A stretch of DNA of 64,000 nt from Pseudomonas putida (GCF_003228315.1 NZ_CP029693.1:1302001-1366000), one strand, 5' to 3'; counted from the stretch's first letter, positions 24,087 through 35,850 are shown. Numbers and translations: made by a program. Notes: generated from the sequence alone by a model not told the origin.

Positions 24087-25478
24087 ATGAGTGTGATCAT
24101 TGCCTTGGCAGCCCTTGCGCTGCTGATGCTGGCTGCCTACCGCGGCTATAGCGTTATCCTTTTTGCCCCCATCGCCGCCCTCGGCGCTGTCCTGCTTACT
24201 GACCCTTCCGCCGTCGCGCCTGCCTTCACCGGCGTGTTCATGGAAAAAATGGTCGGCTTCATCAAGTTGTACTTCCCGGTGTTCCTGCTCGGTGCCGTGT
24301 TCGGCAAGCTGATCGAGCTGTCGGGCTTCTCGCGCTCCATCGTCGCCGCGGCCATCCGCTTGCTGGGCACGCGCCAGGCGATGCTGGTGATCGTGCTGGT
24401 CTGTGCGCTGCTCACCTATGGCGGTGTGTCGCTGTTCGTGGTGGTGTTCGCGGTCTATCCGTTTGCCGCCGAAATGTTCCGCCAGAGCAACATCCCCAAG
24501 CGCCTGATCCCGGCGACCATCGCCCTGGGCGCGTTCTCGTTCACCATGGACGCCCTGCCCGGCACCCCGCAGATCCAGAACATCATCCCCAGCACCTTCT
24601 TCAACACCACCGCGTGGGCGGCGCCCTGGCTGGGGGTGATCGGCACGATCTTCGTGTTCTGCGCCGGCATGCTGTTCCTGCAGCGCCAGCGCAACAAGGC
24701 CCAGCGCGCCGGTGAAGGCTATGGCAGCGACCTGCGCAATGAGCCGGAAACCGCCGCCGACATCAAGCTGCCCAACCCATGGATTGCCCTGTCGCCGCTG
24801 CTGGCCGTGGGCATCATGAACCTGCTGTTCACCCAGTGGATTCCCCAGTGGTACGGCAAGACCCACAGCCTGGCGCTGCCGGGCATGGCCGCGCCGGTCA
24901 CCACCGATATCGCCAAGCTCACCGCGATCTGGGCGGTTCAGGCGGCGCTGCTGGTGGGCATCCTCATGGTGCTGGCATTCGGTTTCCAGGCCATTCGCAG
25001 CAAACTGGCCGAAGGCAGTAAGAGTGCAGTGAGCGGCGCGCTGCTGGCGGCGATGAACACCGCCTCGGAATACGGCTTCGGTGCGGTGATCGCCTCGTTG
25101 CCGGGCTTTTTGGTACTGGCCGACTGGCTCAAAAGCATTCCCAATCCGCTGGTCAACGAAGCGATTACCGTGACCTTGCTGGCCGGTATCACCGGGTCCG
25201 CGTCGGGTGGCATGAGCATCGCCCTGGCGGCGATGTCCGAGCAGTTCATCAGCGCCGCCCACGCCGCCAACATCCCGCTGGAAGTGCTGCACCGCGTGGC
25301 CGCGATGGCCAGCGGCGGCATGGACACCCTGCCGCACAACGGCGCGGTGATTACCCTGCTGGCGGTCACTGGCCTGACCCACCGTGAAGCTTACAAAGAC
25401 ATATTCTGTATTACGCTGATCAAGACCCTGGCGGTCTTCGTGGTAATCGGCACTTTCTACGCCACTGGCATTGTGTGA
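24087..25478 (+). CDS. GntP-family permease, probable 3-hydroxybutyrate transporter
   Basis: 463 residues with about 12 hydrophobic helices, matching the GntP/gluconate:H+ symporter family. Recognisable parts are the N-terminal LAALALLMLAAYRGYSVILF helix, MLVIVLVCALLTYGGVSLFV and the C-terminal GGMDTLPHNGAVITLLAVTG. In P. aeruginosa the permease next to hbcR and the dehydrogenase gene is of this family, so the substrate is inferred to be 3-hydroxybutyrate rather than gluconate. CAGGAGA precedes the ATG. The dehydrogenase follows after 7 bases, so they share the sigma-54 promoter at 24013. Confidence 0.88.
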   Translation: MSVIIALAALALLMLAAYRGYSVILFAPIAALGAVLLTDPSAVAPAFTGVFMEKMVGFIKLYFPVFLLGAVFGKLIELSGFSRSIVAAAIRLLGTRQAMLVIVLVCALLTYGGVSLFVVVFAVYPFAAEMFRQSNIPKRLIPATIALGAFSFTMDALPGTPQIQNIIPSTFFNTTAWAAPWLGVIGTIFVFCAGMLFLQRQRNKAQRAGEGYGSDLRNEPETAADIKLPNPWIALSPLLAVGIMNLLFTQWIPQWYGKTHSLALPGMAAPVTTDIAKLTAIWAVQAALLVGILMVLAFGFQAIRSKLAEGSKSAVSGALLAAMNTASEYGFGAVIASLPGFLVLADWLKSIPNPLVNEAITVTLLAGITGSASGGMSIALAAMSEQFISAAHAANIPLEVLHRVAAMASGGMDTLPHNGAVITLLAVTGLTHREAYKDIFCITLIKTLAVFVVIGTFYATGIV

Positions 25479-25485
25479 GGTATAG

Positions 25486-26259
25486 ATGACGACTCTTTCA
25501 GGCAAGACCGCACTGGTCACCGGCTCCACCAGCGGCATCGGCTTGGGCATCGCCCTGAGCCTGGCCAAGGCGGGCGCCAATCTGGTCCTCAACGGTTTCG
25601 GCGATGCGTCGAAAGTGATCGCCGAGGTCGGCCAGTTCGGCGGCAAGGTCGGCCATCACCCCGCCGATGTCAGTGATCCGGCGCAGATCGCCGACATGAT
25701 TGCCTACGTCGAACGAGAATTCGGCGGCGTCGACATCCTGGTGAACAACGCCGGTATCCAGCATGTGGCACCAGTGGACGAGTTCCCGGTGGAGCGCTGG
25801 GATTCGATCATCGCCATCAATCTGTCCTCGGTGTTCCATAGCACGCGCCTGAGTCTGCCGGGCATGCGCGCCAAGGGTTGGGGCCGGGTGATCAACATTG
25901 CTTCAGTGCATGGCCTGGTCGGCTCGACCGGCAAGGCGGCTTATGTGGCGGCCAAGCATGGCGTGATCGGCCTGACCAAGGTCGTCGCCCTGGAAACCGC
26001 CACCAGCAACGTCACCTGCAACGCGATTTGCCCAGGCTGGGTACTGACGCCGCTGGTGCAGAAACAGATCGATGATCGCGCCGCGACGGGTATCGACCCG
26101 CAACAGGCGCAACATGACCTGCTGGCGGAGAAGCAGCCGTCACTGGAGTTCGTCACCCCGCCGCAACTGGGCGAGCTGGTGCTGTTCCTGTGCAGCGAGG
26201 CTGGCAGCCAGGTGCGGGGGGCGGCGTGGAATGTGGATGGTGGGTGGTTGGCGCAATAA
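25486..26259 (+). CDS. bdhA: (R)-3-hydroxybutyrate dehydrogenase (SDR family)
   Basis: 257 residues, classical short-chain dehydrogenase. The NAD-binding Rossmann motif is GSTSGIGLGIA (residues ~12-22), NNAGIQ is present, and the catalytic Ser-Tyr-Lys is in NIASVHGLVGSTGKAAYVAAKHG. The C-terminal stretch LLAEKQPSLEFVTPPQLGEL is characteristic of bacterial 3-hydroxybutyrate dehydrogenases. It oxidises (R)-3-hydroxybutyrate to acetoacetate with NAD+. It lies 7 bases after the permease; acetoacetyl-CoA synthetase follows beyond a REP pair. Confidence 0.93.
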   Translation: MTTLSGKTALVTGSTSGIGLGIALSLAKAGANLVLNGFGDASKVIAEVGQFGGKVGHHPADVSDPAQIADMIAYVEREFGGVDILVNNAGIQHVAPVDEFPVERWDSIIAINLSSVFHSTRLSLPGMRAKGWGRVINIASVHGLVGSTGKAAYVAAKHGVIGLTKVVALETATSNVTCNAICPGWVLTPLVQKQIDDRAATGIDPQQAQHDLLAEKQPSLEFVTPPQLGELVLFLCSEAGSQVRGAAWNVDGGWLAQ

Positions 26260-26283
26260 CTCGCCAACGGACCGCGTTATCGT

Positions 26284-26351
26284 TCATCGCGGGCAAGCCT
26301 TGCTCCTACAAGTGCACCTTGGTCCTGTAGGAGCAAGGCTTGCCCGCGATC
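26284..26351. repeat. REP pair, GCGGGCAAGCCTTGCTCC type
   Basis: Compact inverted REP pair between the dehydrogenase and acetoacetyl-CoA synthetase genes. In this intra-operon position it could give differential mRNA stability for the upstream permease-dehydrogenase message. Confidence 0.9.
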
Positions 26352-26387
26352 GAGTGCGCAGCACTCGCTAACAAGAAGAGGCAAATC

Positions 26388-28343
<1,956 letters not shown>

Positions 28344-28384
28344 ATGATCGTCCCCACACATTGCGCGGGAACGACCACATTTCC

Positions 28385-28490
28385 CCTGTAGGAGCGAGCC
28401 CTGCTCGCGATGGTCGTCAACGATAACGTCGGGAGCCTGACACCCCGCGGCGCTCTCAGGTTCATCGCGAGCAGGGCTCGCTCCTACAGG
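28385..28490. repeat. REP pair, GCGAGCAGGGCTCGCTCC variant
   Basis: Inverted REP copies with an extra G/C in the loop (GAGCAGGGCTCGC) and a ~50-base spacer, in the convergent gap between the acetoacetyl-CoA synthetase gene and the PilU-like gene. Likely serves both transcripts as an end structure. Confidence 0.9.
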
Positions 28491-28499
28491 TGCAAGACG

Positions 28500-29609
28500 T
28501 CAATCCATCAGGCCCCAATCGCCCGGTGGCGTGTGAGTGCCCGGAATGGCCTCGGCGTGCAATTTCACCCGCAATCGCAAATTGTTCACCGAATCAGCAT
28601 TTTTCAACGCCTCTTCCTCACTGATCGCGCCCTCCACCACCAGCTCATACAGCGCCGCATCGAAGGTCTGCATACCCTGGGCGGTGGATTTCTCCATGAT
28701 CTCCTTCAAGTCATCCAGACGATTGAGGCGGATCAGATCACCAACCGTCGGCGTCCCCAGCAGCACTTCCACTGCAACCCGCCGCCCACCGTCACGGGCA
28801 CGCACCAAGCGTTGCGAAACGAAGGCCTTGAGGTTGTTGCCCAGATCGTGGAGCAACTGCCCCCGGCGCTCTTCGGGAAAGAAATTGATCACGCGATCCA
28901 GCGCCTGGCTGGCGTTGTGCGCATGCAAGGTGGAAATCACCAGGTGCCCGGTGTCGGCGAAGGCCAGCGCGTGCTCCATGGTTTCGCGGTCGCGGATTTC
29001 ACCGATCAGCACCACGTCCGGTGCCTGGCGCAGGGTGTTTTTCAGGGCCATGTGAAAACTTCGGGTGTCCACCCCCACTTCGCGCTGGTTGATGATCGAG
29101 TTTTTATGCCGATGGATGAATTCGATGGGGTCCTCGATGGTGACGATATGTCCGCGACTGTGTCGGTTGCGGTAATCGATCAACGCCGCCAGCGACGTGG
29201 ACTTGCCCGAGCCGGTGGCCCCGACGAACAGCATCAGGCCCTGCTTGAGCATCACGGTCTCCAGCAGCACCGGCGGCAGCTTGAGGTCTTCATAGCGCGG
29301 GATGTCGAGTTTGACGTTGCGTACTACCATCGACACATCGTTGCGCTGCTTGAAGATATTGACCCGGAAGCGGCCGACCCCCGGCAGGGAAATCGCCAGG
29401 TTCATTTCCAGTTCACGATCGAACTCAAGGCGCTGTTCGGCGTCCATGATGGAGGCGGCGATGAGCGCGATTTCCCCCGGTTTGAACGATTGCTCCGCCA
29501 GTGGCGTCAGCACCCCGTCGAACCGCGCACTGGGCGGTGCGCCCGTCGACAGGTAAAGGTCGGACCCATTCTGGCTGGCCAGTCGTTTTAACAACGCATC
29601 GATTTCCAT
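28500..29609 (-). CDS. pilU: PilT/PilU-family type IV pilus retraction ATPase
   Basis: 369 residues. N-terminal PAS-like domain (LASQNGSDLYLSTGAPPSARFDG), then the RecA-like secretion ATPase: Walker A GATGSGKSTS, Asp box IVTIEDPIEFIH, Walker B VVLIGEIRDRETM and the His box VISTLHAHNASQALDR. The FQ/NFFPEERRGQLLHDL motif places it in the PilT/PilU retraction group; the overall sequence is nearer PilU. It would depolymerise pili in twitching or surface sensing. Start at 29609 (MEIDALLKRL) fits the family; the 9-codon longer frame does not. No other pilus genes are nearby, unlike the usual pilT-pilU pair, so this is an isolated copy. Confidence 0.88.
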   Translation of the reverse strand: MEIDALLKRLASQNGSDLYLSTGAPPSARFDGVLTPLAEQSFKPGEIALIAASIMDAEQRLEFDRELEMNLAISLPGVGRFRVNIFKQRNDVSMVVRNVKLDIPRYEDLKLPPVLLETVMLKQGLMLFVGATGSGKSTSLAALIDYRNRHSRGHIVTIEDPIEFIHRHKNSIINQREVGVDTRSFHMALKNTLRQAPDVVLIGEIRDRETMEHALAFADTGHLVISTLHAHNASQALDRVINFFPEERRGQLLHDLGNNLKAFVSQRLVRARDGGRRVAVEVLLGTPTVGDLIRLNRLDDLKEIMEKSTAQGMQTFDAALYELVVEGAISEEEALKNADSVNNLRLRVKLHAEAIPGTHTPPGDWGLMD

Positions 29610-29726
29610 GGCAAAAAGCACCCGCGAAGCATTCAATTGAAAGAAACGACCCCAAAATCGGGCCGCGGAAAACCGCTCAACAACAGAGTAGACGTCGTCT
29701 TACCGGCACATGTTCAGGAAACCTTG

Positions 29727-32264
29727 ATGAGTGCATCACCTACCGGCAGCGATGCCCAGGCCCTGATTGCCCGCCTGGACTGGGCAAACAGCCCATTGGG
29801 CGACGCGAGTGCCTGGCCGCAGAGCCTGCGGACCGCCGTGGACATCGTGATTCATTCGCCGATGCCGATGCTGCTGCTCTGGGGACCGCAGCTGACACAG
29901 ATCTACAACGATGGCTTCGCCCTGCTGGCCGGCAGCAAGCACCCACACGCGTTCGGACAGCCAACTCACCAGATCTGGCCGGAACTCAAGGACTTTACCG
30001 ACCCGATTTACAGCGCCGTCCTACAGGGCCAGGTGCGGACCTACAGCGAGCAGCGCTTTACCTTGCAGCGCGACGGCAAGGATTCCGACTTCTGGCTGGA
30101 CCTGACCTACAGCCCCATCCGCGATGAAAAAGCCGAAGTCGCCGGCATCCTGGTCACCGCCATCGAAACCAACGAGCGTCGTCGTATCGCCCTGGAACTG
30201 GAACAGCGCTCTGCCGCCAGCCTCAAGGCGCAACAGGACACCGAGGAACGCCTGCAACTGGCCCTCGCCGCCACCGACGCGGTGGGCACCTGGGACTGGG
30301 ACATCAGCGAGGACCGCTTCATCGCCGACGCGCGTTTCGCACAATTGCACGGCATCGACCCGGCCATGGCCGGGCAGTTGCCAATCAGCGCGTATCTGCA
30401 CGGGGTCCACCCGCAGGACCGTGCCCTGATCGCCCGCAGCATCAAACACTGCATCAATGAAGGCACCGAATACGCCGAGGAATACCGTCTGTTGCAGGCC
30501 GACGGCCAATTGCGCTGGGTGTTTGCCCGCGGCCGTTGCTACAAGGACCACCATGGCCGGCCGATCCGCTTCCTCGGCGCCGCCCTGGACCTGACCGAAC
30601 GCAAGAACACCGAACAGGCGCTGCGCCAGAGCCAGACCGAGTTGCAACTGATCATCAACGCCATGCCGATCCTGATCAGTTACGTCGACCGCGAGGAACG
30701 CTTTCGCCTGAACAATTCCGCGTACCTGGACTGGTACGGCCTGACACCCCAGGAACTCTACGGCCGCACCGTACGCGAAGTGCTGGGCGATGAAGCCTAC
30801 GCTTTGCGCGCCGAGTACATTGCCCAGGCGCTGACCGGCAGGCCTTGCTGTTTCAGCATCAACACGCCGCACCGGGACGGCAGCATCCGCCACGCCTTGA
30901 TGAACTACTTGCCGCGCCATGGCGCCGATGGCGCGGTGAACGGCTTTTACATCTTCGTGATCGACGAAACCGAACGCAAACAGACTGAAGAAGCCCTGCG
31001 CAACCTCAACGAGACCCTCGAAGAACGGGTCGCTGCACGGACCCGGCAACTGGCCGAGACCAATCAGCGCCTGCAAAACGAAATGTTCGAGCGTGAACGC
31101 GCCGAAGAGGCCTTGCGCCATGCGCAGAAAATGGAAGCCGTCGGGCAGCTCACCGGCGGCATTGCCCATGACTTCAACAACATGCTCACCGGGATCATCG
31201 GCAGTCTGGACCTGATGCAACGCTACATTGCCGAAGGGCGTACATCGGAAATCGCCCGGTTCACCGAAGCGGCGGTGTCTTCGGCCAACCGCGCCGCCGC
31301 CCTCACCCATCGCTTGCTGGCGTTTTCCCGACGCCAGTCGCTGGACCGCAAGCCGCTCAATGCCAACGATCTGATCCATTCACTGGAAGACCTGTTCAGC
31401 CGCACCAAGGGCGACCACATAGAGCTCAAACTGCAACTGGCAGAAAAGCTCTGGTCGGTGAGCACCGACGTCAGCCAACTGGAAAACGCCCTGCTCAATC
31501 TGGTGATCAACGCCCGGGACGCGATGCCTGACGGCGGCCAGCTATGTATCGAAACCGCCAACGTGTATCTGGACGGCAGTGACGTCAACATTCTGGAGCC
31601 GGTCAAGGCTGGCGACTATGTGATGATCGCGGTCAGTGACAACGGCACCGGCATGACCCCCAAGGTGTTGGCCAAGGCCTTCGATCCGTTCTTCACCACC
31701 AAGCCCATCGGCCAGGGCACGGGACTGGGGTTGTCGATGATCTACGGCTTTGCCCAGCAGTCGGGCGGGCACGTCAGCATTTTCAGCATGCCCGGCCAGG
31801 GCACCAACGTGCGCCTGTACCTGCCGCGACTGCTGGATGAGGAGTCGCACGATGTGCTGTCGCCGGTCATCAGCGAGGCACCGCCGGCGATTGCCGGGGA
31901 AACCGTGGTGCTGGTGGAGGACGATCCGGCGGTGCGCATGCTGGTGCTGAGCCTGCTCACCGAGTTGGGGTATCGCGCCTACGAAGCCGAAGACGCAAAG
32001 ACCGCCCTGCCCTTGCTCGAATCAAGTATGCGGGTCGATCTGCTGGTCACCGATGTCGGCCTGCCAGGCATGAACGGTCGGCAATTGGCGGAAATCGCCC
32101 GTCAGCACCGGCCACTCATCAAAGTGCTGTTCATGACCGGCTACGCGCAGATGGCCGCCGAACGCCAGGGATTTCTCGAAGAAGGCATGGACATGGTGGC
32201 CAAGCCGTTTTCCATTGATCTGCTGGCCAACAAGATTCGCACGATGATCGGCCGTTCCGAATGA
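29727..32264 (+). CDS. PAS-containing hybrid sensor histidine kinase/response regulator
   Basis: 845 residues, no membrane helices, so a cytoplasmic sensor. Order: an N-terminal PAS-like domain (~20-150, [21 protein letters not shown]), a PAS/PAC (~175-300), a third PAS (~310-430), a coiled coil, HisKA with phosphorylated His481 in GGIAHDFNN, HATPase ([29 protein letters not shown]) and a C-terminal receiver with Asp776 ([12 protein letters not shown]). The signal and the partner regulator are unknown; no response regulator gene is adjacent. ATG 29727 follows AGGAA; the longer frame begins in the pilU intergenic space. Confidence 0.9.
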   Translation: MSASPTGSDAQALIARLDWANSPLGDASAWPQSLRTAVDIVIHSPMPMLLLWGPQLTQIYNDGFALLAGSKHPHAFGQPTHQIWPELKDFTDPIYSAVLQGQVRTYSEQRFTLQRDGKDSDFWLDLTYSPIRDEKAEVAGILVTAIETNERRRIALELEQRSAASLKAQQDTEERLQLALAATDAVGTWDWDISEDRFIADARFAQLHGIDPAMAGQLPISAYLHGVHPQDRALIARSIKHCINEGTEYAEEYRLLQADGQLRWVFARGRCYKDHHGRPIRFLGAALDLTERKNTEQALRQSQTELQLIINAMPILISYVDREERFRLNNSAYLDWYGLTPQELYGRTVREVLGDEAYALRAEYIAQALTGRPCCFSINTPHRDGSIRHALMNYLPRHGADGAVNGFYIFVIDETERKQTEEALRNLNETLEERVAARTRQLAETNQRLQNEMFERERAEEALRHAQKMEAVGQLTGGIAHDFNNMLTGIIGSLDLMQRYIAEGRTSEIARFTEAAVSSANRAAALTHRLLAFSRRQSLDRKPLNANDLIHSLEDLFSRTKGDHIELKLQLAEKLWSVSTDVSQLENALLNLVINARDAMPDGGQLCIETANVYLDGSDVNILEPVKAGDYVMIAVSDNGTGMTPKVLAKAFDPFFTTKPIGQGTGLGLSMIYGFAQQSGGHVSIFSMPGQGTNVRLYLPRLLDEESHDVLSPVISEAPPAIAGETVVLVEDDPAVRMLVLSLLTELGYRAYEAEDAKTALPLLESSMRVDLLVTDVGLPGMNGRQLAEIARQHRPLIKVLFMTGYAQMAAERQGFLEEGMDMVAKPFSIDLLANKIRTMIGRSE

Positions 32265-32318
32265 GTTAGGGCATAATCGCGCCCCCTGTTGAAAGCACCG
32301 TTACAAGGTACCTGCCCC

Positions 32319-32594
32319 ATGAAAGCTCAAGCCCGCCACATTCTGGTGAAAACCGCCGAAGAAGCCGAGCAACTCAAGCAACGCATCGCCAAAGGCGAAG
32401 CGTTCGATGTTTTGGCCAAGAAGTATTCCACCTGCCCTTCCGGCAAACGTGGCGGCGACCTGGGTGAAGTGCGGCCAGGGCAGATGGTCGGGGCGATCGA
32501 TGCGGTGATCTTCAAGAAACCGCTGCGGGTGGTGCATGGGCCAATCAAGAGCAAGTTCGGGTATCACCTGGTGCAGGTGTTTTTCCGGGATTGA
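32319..32594 (+). CDS. Peptidyl-prolyl cis-trans isomerase, small parvulin (second copy)
   Basis: A 91-residue single-domain parvulin similar to the one at 16258. Motifs: QARHILVKTAEEAEQLK, KYSTCPSGKRGGDLGEV, RPGQMVGAIDAVIF and FGYHLVQVFFRD. No signal peptide. It differs most in the Lys/Arg-rich middle, suggesting different clients. It lies 54 bases after the hybrid kinase gene and may be read through from it. The first ATG after the GTTACAAGG site is taken as the start. Confidence 0.92.
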   Translation: MKAQARHILVKTAEEAEQLKQRIAKGEAFDVLAKKYSTCPSGKRGGDLGEVRPGQMVGAIDAVIFKKPLRVVHGPIKSKFGYHLVQVFFRD

Positions 32595-32611
32595 GTGCTT
32601 GGCAGCAGAGC

Positions 32612-32680
32612 GCGATCGCGAGCAGGCTCGCTCCTACAGTTGACCGCACTCCACTGTAGGAGCGAGCCTGCTCGCGATCC
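32612..32680. repeat. REP pair, GCGAGCAGGCTCGCTCC type
   Basis: Compact inverted REP pair in the convergent gap between the parvulin gene and the minus-strand PfkB kinase gene. Confidence 0.92.
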
Positions 32681-32708
32681 GATGGCGCAGCCAGCGGCCA
32701 TCCAACAC

Positions 32709-33641
32709 TTACCTCGGGATCAGCGCCCCCGGCACCTGAATCACCCGACTCGCCAACCGATGCCCCGCCTCGGCCGCCTCTACCGGGCTACCGCCCTTGA
32801 GCCGACTGGCCAAATACGCCGCACTGAACGAATCCCCCGCCGCCGTGGTGTCCACCACCCGCTCGACCTTCTGCGCCGGCACCTCGAACGCCTCACCCTC
32901 ACAACGAATCAAACATGCCTCGGCGCCGCGCTTGAGCACCACTTCCGGGGTGCCAATCTGCTCGTACGCCTCGAACACCGCCGCGCAGTCGGCAAAGTGG
33001 AACAGCGCCTGTTCGTCATCGACGGTCAGCAGCGCCAGGTCGACGTAAGGCAGCACGCTGCGATAGGCCGTCCGCGCCTCTTCGACCGAGGCCCACAGCC
33101 GTGGCCGGTAGTTGTTGTCGAACACGATCCGCGCATCCCGTTGCCGGGCTTCGATCAGGGTTTCGAGCAATTTTTTCCGACCTTGCACGCCCAGCACCGC
33201 CAGGGTGATGCCGCTGAAATACAGCACGTCGTAATCCGGCAGCGCCGCGAGGATCGGCTCGGCAGCCGGGGTGGTGAAGCAATCGCGCACCGCGGCTTCA
33301 TTGCGCCAGTAGAGAAAGCGCCGTTCACCGGCGGCGTCGGTCTGGATGCAGTACAGCCCCGGCAGGCGGCCGGGCAAGCGCTGGACCATTTCCAGGCCGA
33401 TGTTCTCTTCGGCCCAGCTCTGGCACATGGCATCGCTGAAACTGTCATCGCCCAGGGCGGTGACGTAATCCACGCTGCCGGCCGCGCCGAGCTCACGGGA
33501 CAGGTAGACGGCGGTGTTCAGGGTGTCGCCGCCGAAGCTCTGTTGCAGGCTGCCGTCGGCGCGGTGTTGCAGCTCGATCATGCATTCGCCGATCAGGGCG
33601 ATGCGGGGGGTGTTGGGGCCCAGGGTGTTGATGGTGTTCAT
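32709..33641 (-). CDS. kdgK: PfkB-family sugar kinase, 2-keto-3-deoxygluconate kinase-like
   Basis: 310 residues, ribokinase/PfkB fold. The N-terminal signature is IALIGECMIELQ plus FGGDTLNTAVYLSREL. The C-terminal ATP/active-site motif DTTAAGDSFSAAYLA holds the catalytic Asp. The sequence resembles KdgK, which phosphorylates 2-keto-3-deoxygluconate. It stands, however, downstream of an amino-acid deaminase gene rather than Entner-Doudoroff genes, so the natural substrate here may be another keto-acid or sugar-like compound. A REP pair separates the two genes. Family certain, substrate uncertain. Confidence 0.82.
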   Translation of the reverse strand: MNTINTLGPNTPRIALIGECMIELQHRADGSLQQSFGGDTLNTAVYLSRELGAAGSVDYVTALGDDSFSDAMCQSWAEENIGLEMVQRLPGRLPGLYCIQTDAAGERRFLYWRNEAAVRDCFTTPAAEPILAALPDYDVLYFSGITLAVLGVQGRKKLLETLIEARQRDARIVFDNNYRPRLWASVEEARTAYRSVLPYVDLALLTVDDEQALFHFADCAAVFEAYEQIGTPEVVLKRGAEACLIRCEGEAFEVPAQKVERVVDTTAAGDSFSAAYLASRLKGGSPVEAAEAGHRLASRVIQVPGALIPR

Positions 33642-33680
33642 GTGAGGAGTCTCTGGTGTTGCTTTGGTGTCTGGGCCACC

Positions 33681-33750
33681 GCCATCGCGAGCAGGCTCGC
33701 TCCTACAGGGAAACGCATTCCATTGTAGGAGCGAGCCTGCTCGCGATGGC
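33681..33750. repeat. REP pair, GCGAGCAGGCTCGCTCC type
   Basis: Compact inverted REP pair between the deaminase gene and the downstream kinase gene, both on the minus strand. Confidence 0.92.
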
Positions 33751-33769
33751 CGCGCCGCGGTCTTGAACC

Positions 33770-34987
33770 TTAGAAACAGGTTTCCATGTTCTCGATGACG
33801 TTCAACTGCTCATCCACCAGACACCCCGTGCGCCACTTGTCGAACGTCAGGCACGGGTGCGAGGTGCCAAACGAAATGATGTCCCCCACCCGCAATTCCA
33901 CCCCCGGCGCCACGGTCATGAACGCATGCTGGTCCATCACCGCCGTCACCTTGCAACCGCCAACATCGTCGCCCTTGGCCGGCACCACGCCGGCCTTGTA
34001 ACGCAGCAATGGCACCGGCAAACCGGCATCGTAAGCCACGTCGCGCTTGCCCAGGGCGATCACCGCGAAGCCCGGCTCCGGCAACGACTGCACGTGGGCC
34101 CAGACTTCCAGCGCCGGGCGCAGGCCTTCCTGCAGATCGCTGCGACGGTCGAGCACGCAGCATTGCGCTTCCTTATAGATGCCGTGGTCATGGGCCACGT
34201 AGCTGCCCGGACGCAGCACACTGAGGAAACGCCCGCCGGCGTTCTGTGCCTCGAACTCTTCGGCGATCAGGTCATACCAGGCCGAACCGGACGCGGTGAC
34301 GATCGGCTTGGCGATGGCGAATGCACCGCTGTCCTGCAACTGCACCGCCAAACGCACCAGCGACTGGGCGAAGGCGCGAATGCCGCTGATGGCGTGATCG
34401 CCGTGGATCACCCCTTCGTAGCCTTCAATGCCGGTCAGGGCCAATGCCGGTTGTGCGGCAATGGCCTTGGCCAGGTCGAGCACTTCCTGTTCGCTGCGGC
34501 AACCGCAACGCCCGCCAACCACGCCGTATTCGATCATCACGTTCAGGCGCACGCCGCGCGAGGCGAAATAGGCACCGAGATCCGCCACGTTATCCGGGTG
34601 ATCGACCATGCAATAGAAGTCGAAATTCGGGTCAGCCAGCAGGTCGGCAATCAGCGCCATGTTCGGCGTACCCACCAGTTGGTTGGCCATCAACACCCGG
34701 CGTACGCCATGGGCGTAGGCCGCGCGGGTTTGCGTGGCGCTGGCCAGGGTGATGCCCCAGGCGCCGGCGTCCAGTTGGCGACGGAACAGCGCCGGGGTCA
34801 TGCTGGTCTTGCCGTGAGGCGCAAGCTCGGCGCCGCTGTTGCTGACGAAGTCCTGCATCCAGCGAATGTTGTGTTCCAGCGCCTCGCGGTGCAGCACCAG
34901 GGCCGGCAGGCTGACGTCGCGGACCAGGCTGGCGCCGACTTGCGCAGCGCCCTTATCCACGTTGGCGGTATTGGGGGCAGAAGACAT
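33770..34987 (-). CDS. PLP-dependent amino acid deaminase, D-threonine aldolase/D-serine dehydratase-like
   Basis: 405 residues, fold-type III PLP enzyme (alanine racemase-like N-terminal barrel plus a D-serine dehydratase-like C-terminal domain). The PLP Lys is in LAPHGKTSMTPALFRRQL; other family parts are WGITLASATQTRAA, VMIEYGVVGGRCG, GIEGYEGVIHGD and, at the C-terminus, metal-binding His/Cys in SFGTSHPCLTFDKW. Enzymes of this group deaminate D-serine, D-threonine or related hydroxy-D-amino acids to keto acids, producing reactive imines. The IclR gene, RidA (imine deaminase) and an amino acid importer are adjacent, consistent with D-amino acid use. Start at 34987 is preferred. Confidence 0.82.
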   Translation of the reverse strand: MSSAPNTANVDKGAAQVGASLVRDVSLPALVLHREALEHNIRWMQDFVSNSGAELAPHGKTSMTPALFRRQLDAGAWGITLASATQTRAAYAHGVRRVLMANQLVGTPNMALIADLLADPNFDFYCMVDHPDNVADLGAYFASRGVRLNVMIEYGVVGGRCGCRSEQEVLDLAKAIAAQPALALTGIEGYEGVIHGDHAISGIRAFAQSLVRLAVQLQDSGAFAIAKPIVTASGSAWYDLIAEEFEAQNAGGRFLSVLRPGSYVAHDHGIYKEAQCCVLDRRSDLQEGLRPALEVWAHVQSLPEPGFAVIALGKRDVAYDAGLPVPLLRYKAGVVPAKGDDVGGCKVTAVMDQHAFMTVAPGVELRVGDIISFGTSHPCLTFDKWRTGCLVDEQLNVIENMETCF

Positions 34988-35026
34988 GGTTGAACTCCTC
35001 ACATTCGCGGCTGCGGGCAGCCGCTG

Positions 35027-35791
35027 TTATTCGTTGATGCGACGGGCCAGGCTGTTCGCGCTCTCGATCAGCACCCGGCGGTAGTCGTTGTAATGAGCCT
35101 TGGCATCGGCGCGCGGGGCGACGATGCACAAGGTGCAAATGGCCACGCCGTTGGGGTCTTTGACCGGGGCGGCGAAGCAATGGGTAAAGGTGTCGGCGAC
35201 GCTGTCGAAGGAGAAAAAGCCGTCGATGCCGGCCTGACGGATTTCCTGCAGAAATTGCTCAAGCGGCAAGCGTTCACCGTTGGGCAGAATGAAGTCGTCA
35301 TGGTCGATCAGGTCGACGATTGCCTGGTCGCTCAGGTGCGCCAACAACAGGCGCCCGGAGGCGGTCCAGGGGATTGGCGCGTTTTCGCCGATGTCCGAGG
35401 AAATGCGGAAATGCCGCTCCCCTTCCTTCATCAGCGCCACGGTGTATTTGCGCCCGTTGAGCAGGCACATCTGCGCGGTTTCGCGGGTCTGGCTGACGAT
35501 TTCCTGCAGGGCGTGATCGGCCTCGCGGGTCAGGTCGAAATGGCGCAGATGTGCCTGGCCAAGAAAGTACAGCTGACGGCCGAGGTAAACGTGACCGTCC
35601 TTGCCCACCGGCTCCAGAATCCGTCGTTCCAGTAGCGAAGCCACCAGTTCATACACGGTGGATTTGGGGCTGCCGATCCCGTTGGCGATGTCGTTCGGGC
35701 GCAGGGGCTGGCCGACTTCCTTGAGGAAATCGAGGATATCGAACGCCCGGTCCAGACCGCGTGCCCGGCGCTTGATGGTGTCTTCGGTCAT
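35027..35791 (-). CDS. IclR-family transcriptional regulator
   Basis: 254 residues. N-terminal winged helix (LDRAFDILDFLKEVG ... IGSPKSTVYELVASLLERRIL) and a C-terminal IclR effector domain (MCLLNGRKYTVALMKEG, PWTASGRLLLAHLS, SVADTFTHCFAAPV). Probable local regulator of the transport and deaminase genes around it. GGGAA nine bases ahead supports ATG 35791 over the longer frame. It is read in the same direction as the ABC genes, RidA and deaminase. A TTCCG-n6-CGGAA palindrome upstream of the binding-protein gene is a candidate target. Confidence 0.9.
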   Translation of the reverse strand: MTEDTIKRRARGLDRAFDILDFLKEVGQPLRPNDIANGIGSPKSTVYELVASLLERRILEPVGKDGHVYLGRQLYFLGQAHLRHFDLTREADHALQEIVSQTRETAQMCLLNGRKYTVALMKEGERHFRISSDIGENAPIPWTASGRLLLAHLSDQAIVDLIDHDDFILPNGERLPLEQFLQEIRQAGIDGFFSFDSVADTFTHCFAAPVKDPNGVAICTLCIVAPRADAKAHYNDYRRVLIESANSLARRINE

Positions 35792-35850
35792 GTGTGTGGT
35801 TCCCATACAAAGTGCCGGGAGTTTACCTAGGGTCTTGCGGTGACTGTTAG

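Noticed and set aside
24027..25646. 539-codon frame antisense to the GntP permease
   Set aside because: Highly charged His/Arg/Gly shadow of a membrane protein gene.
32595..33728. 377-codon frame antisense to the PfkB kinase
   Set aside because: Begins and ends in REP DNA (ARSRAGSLLQ-like residues) and lies over a clear kinase gene.
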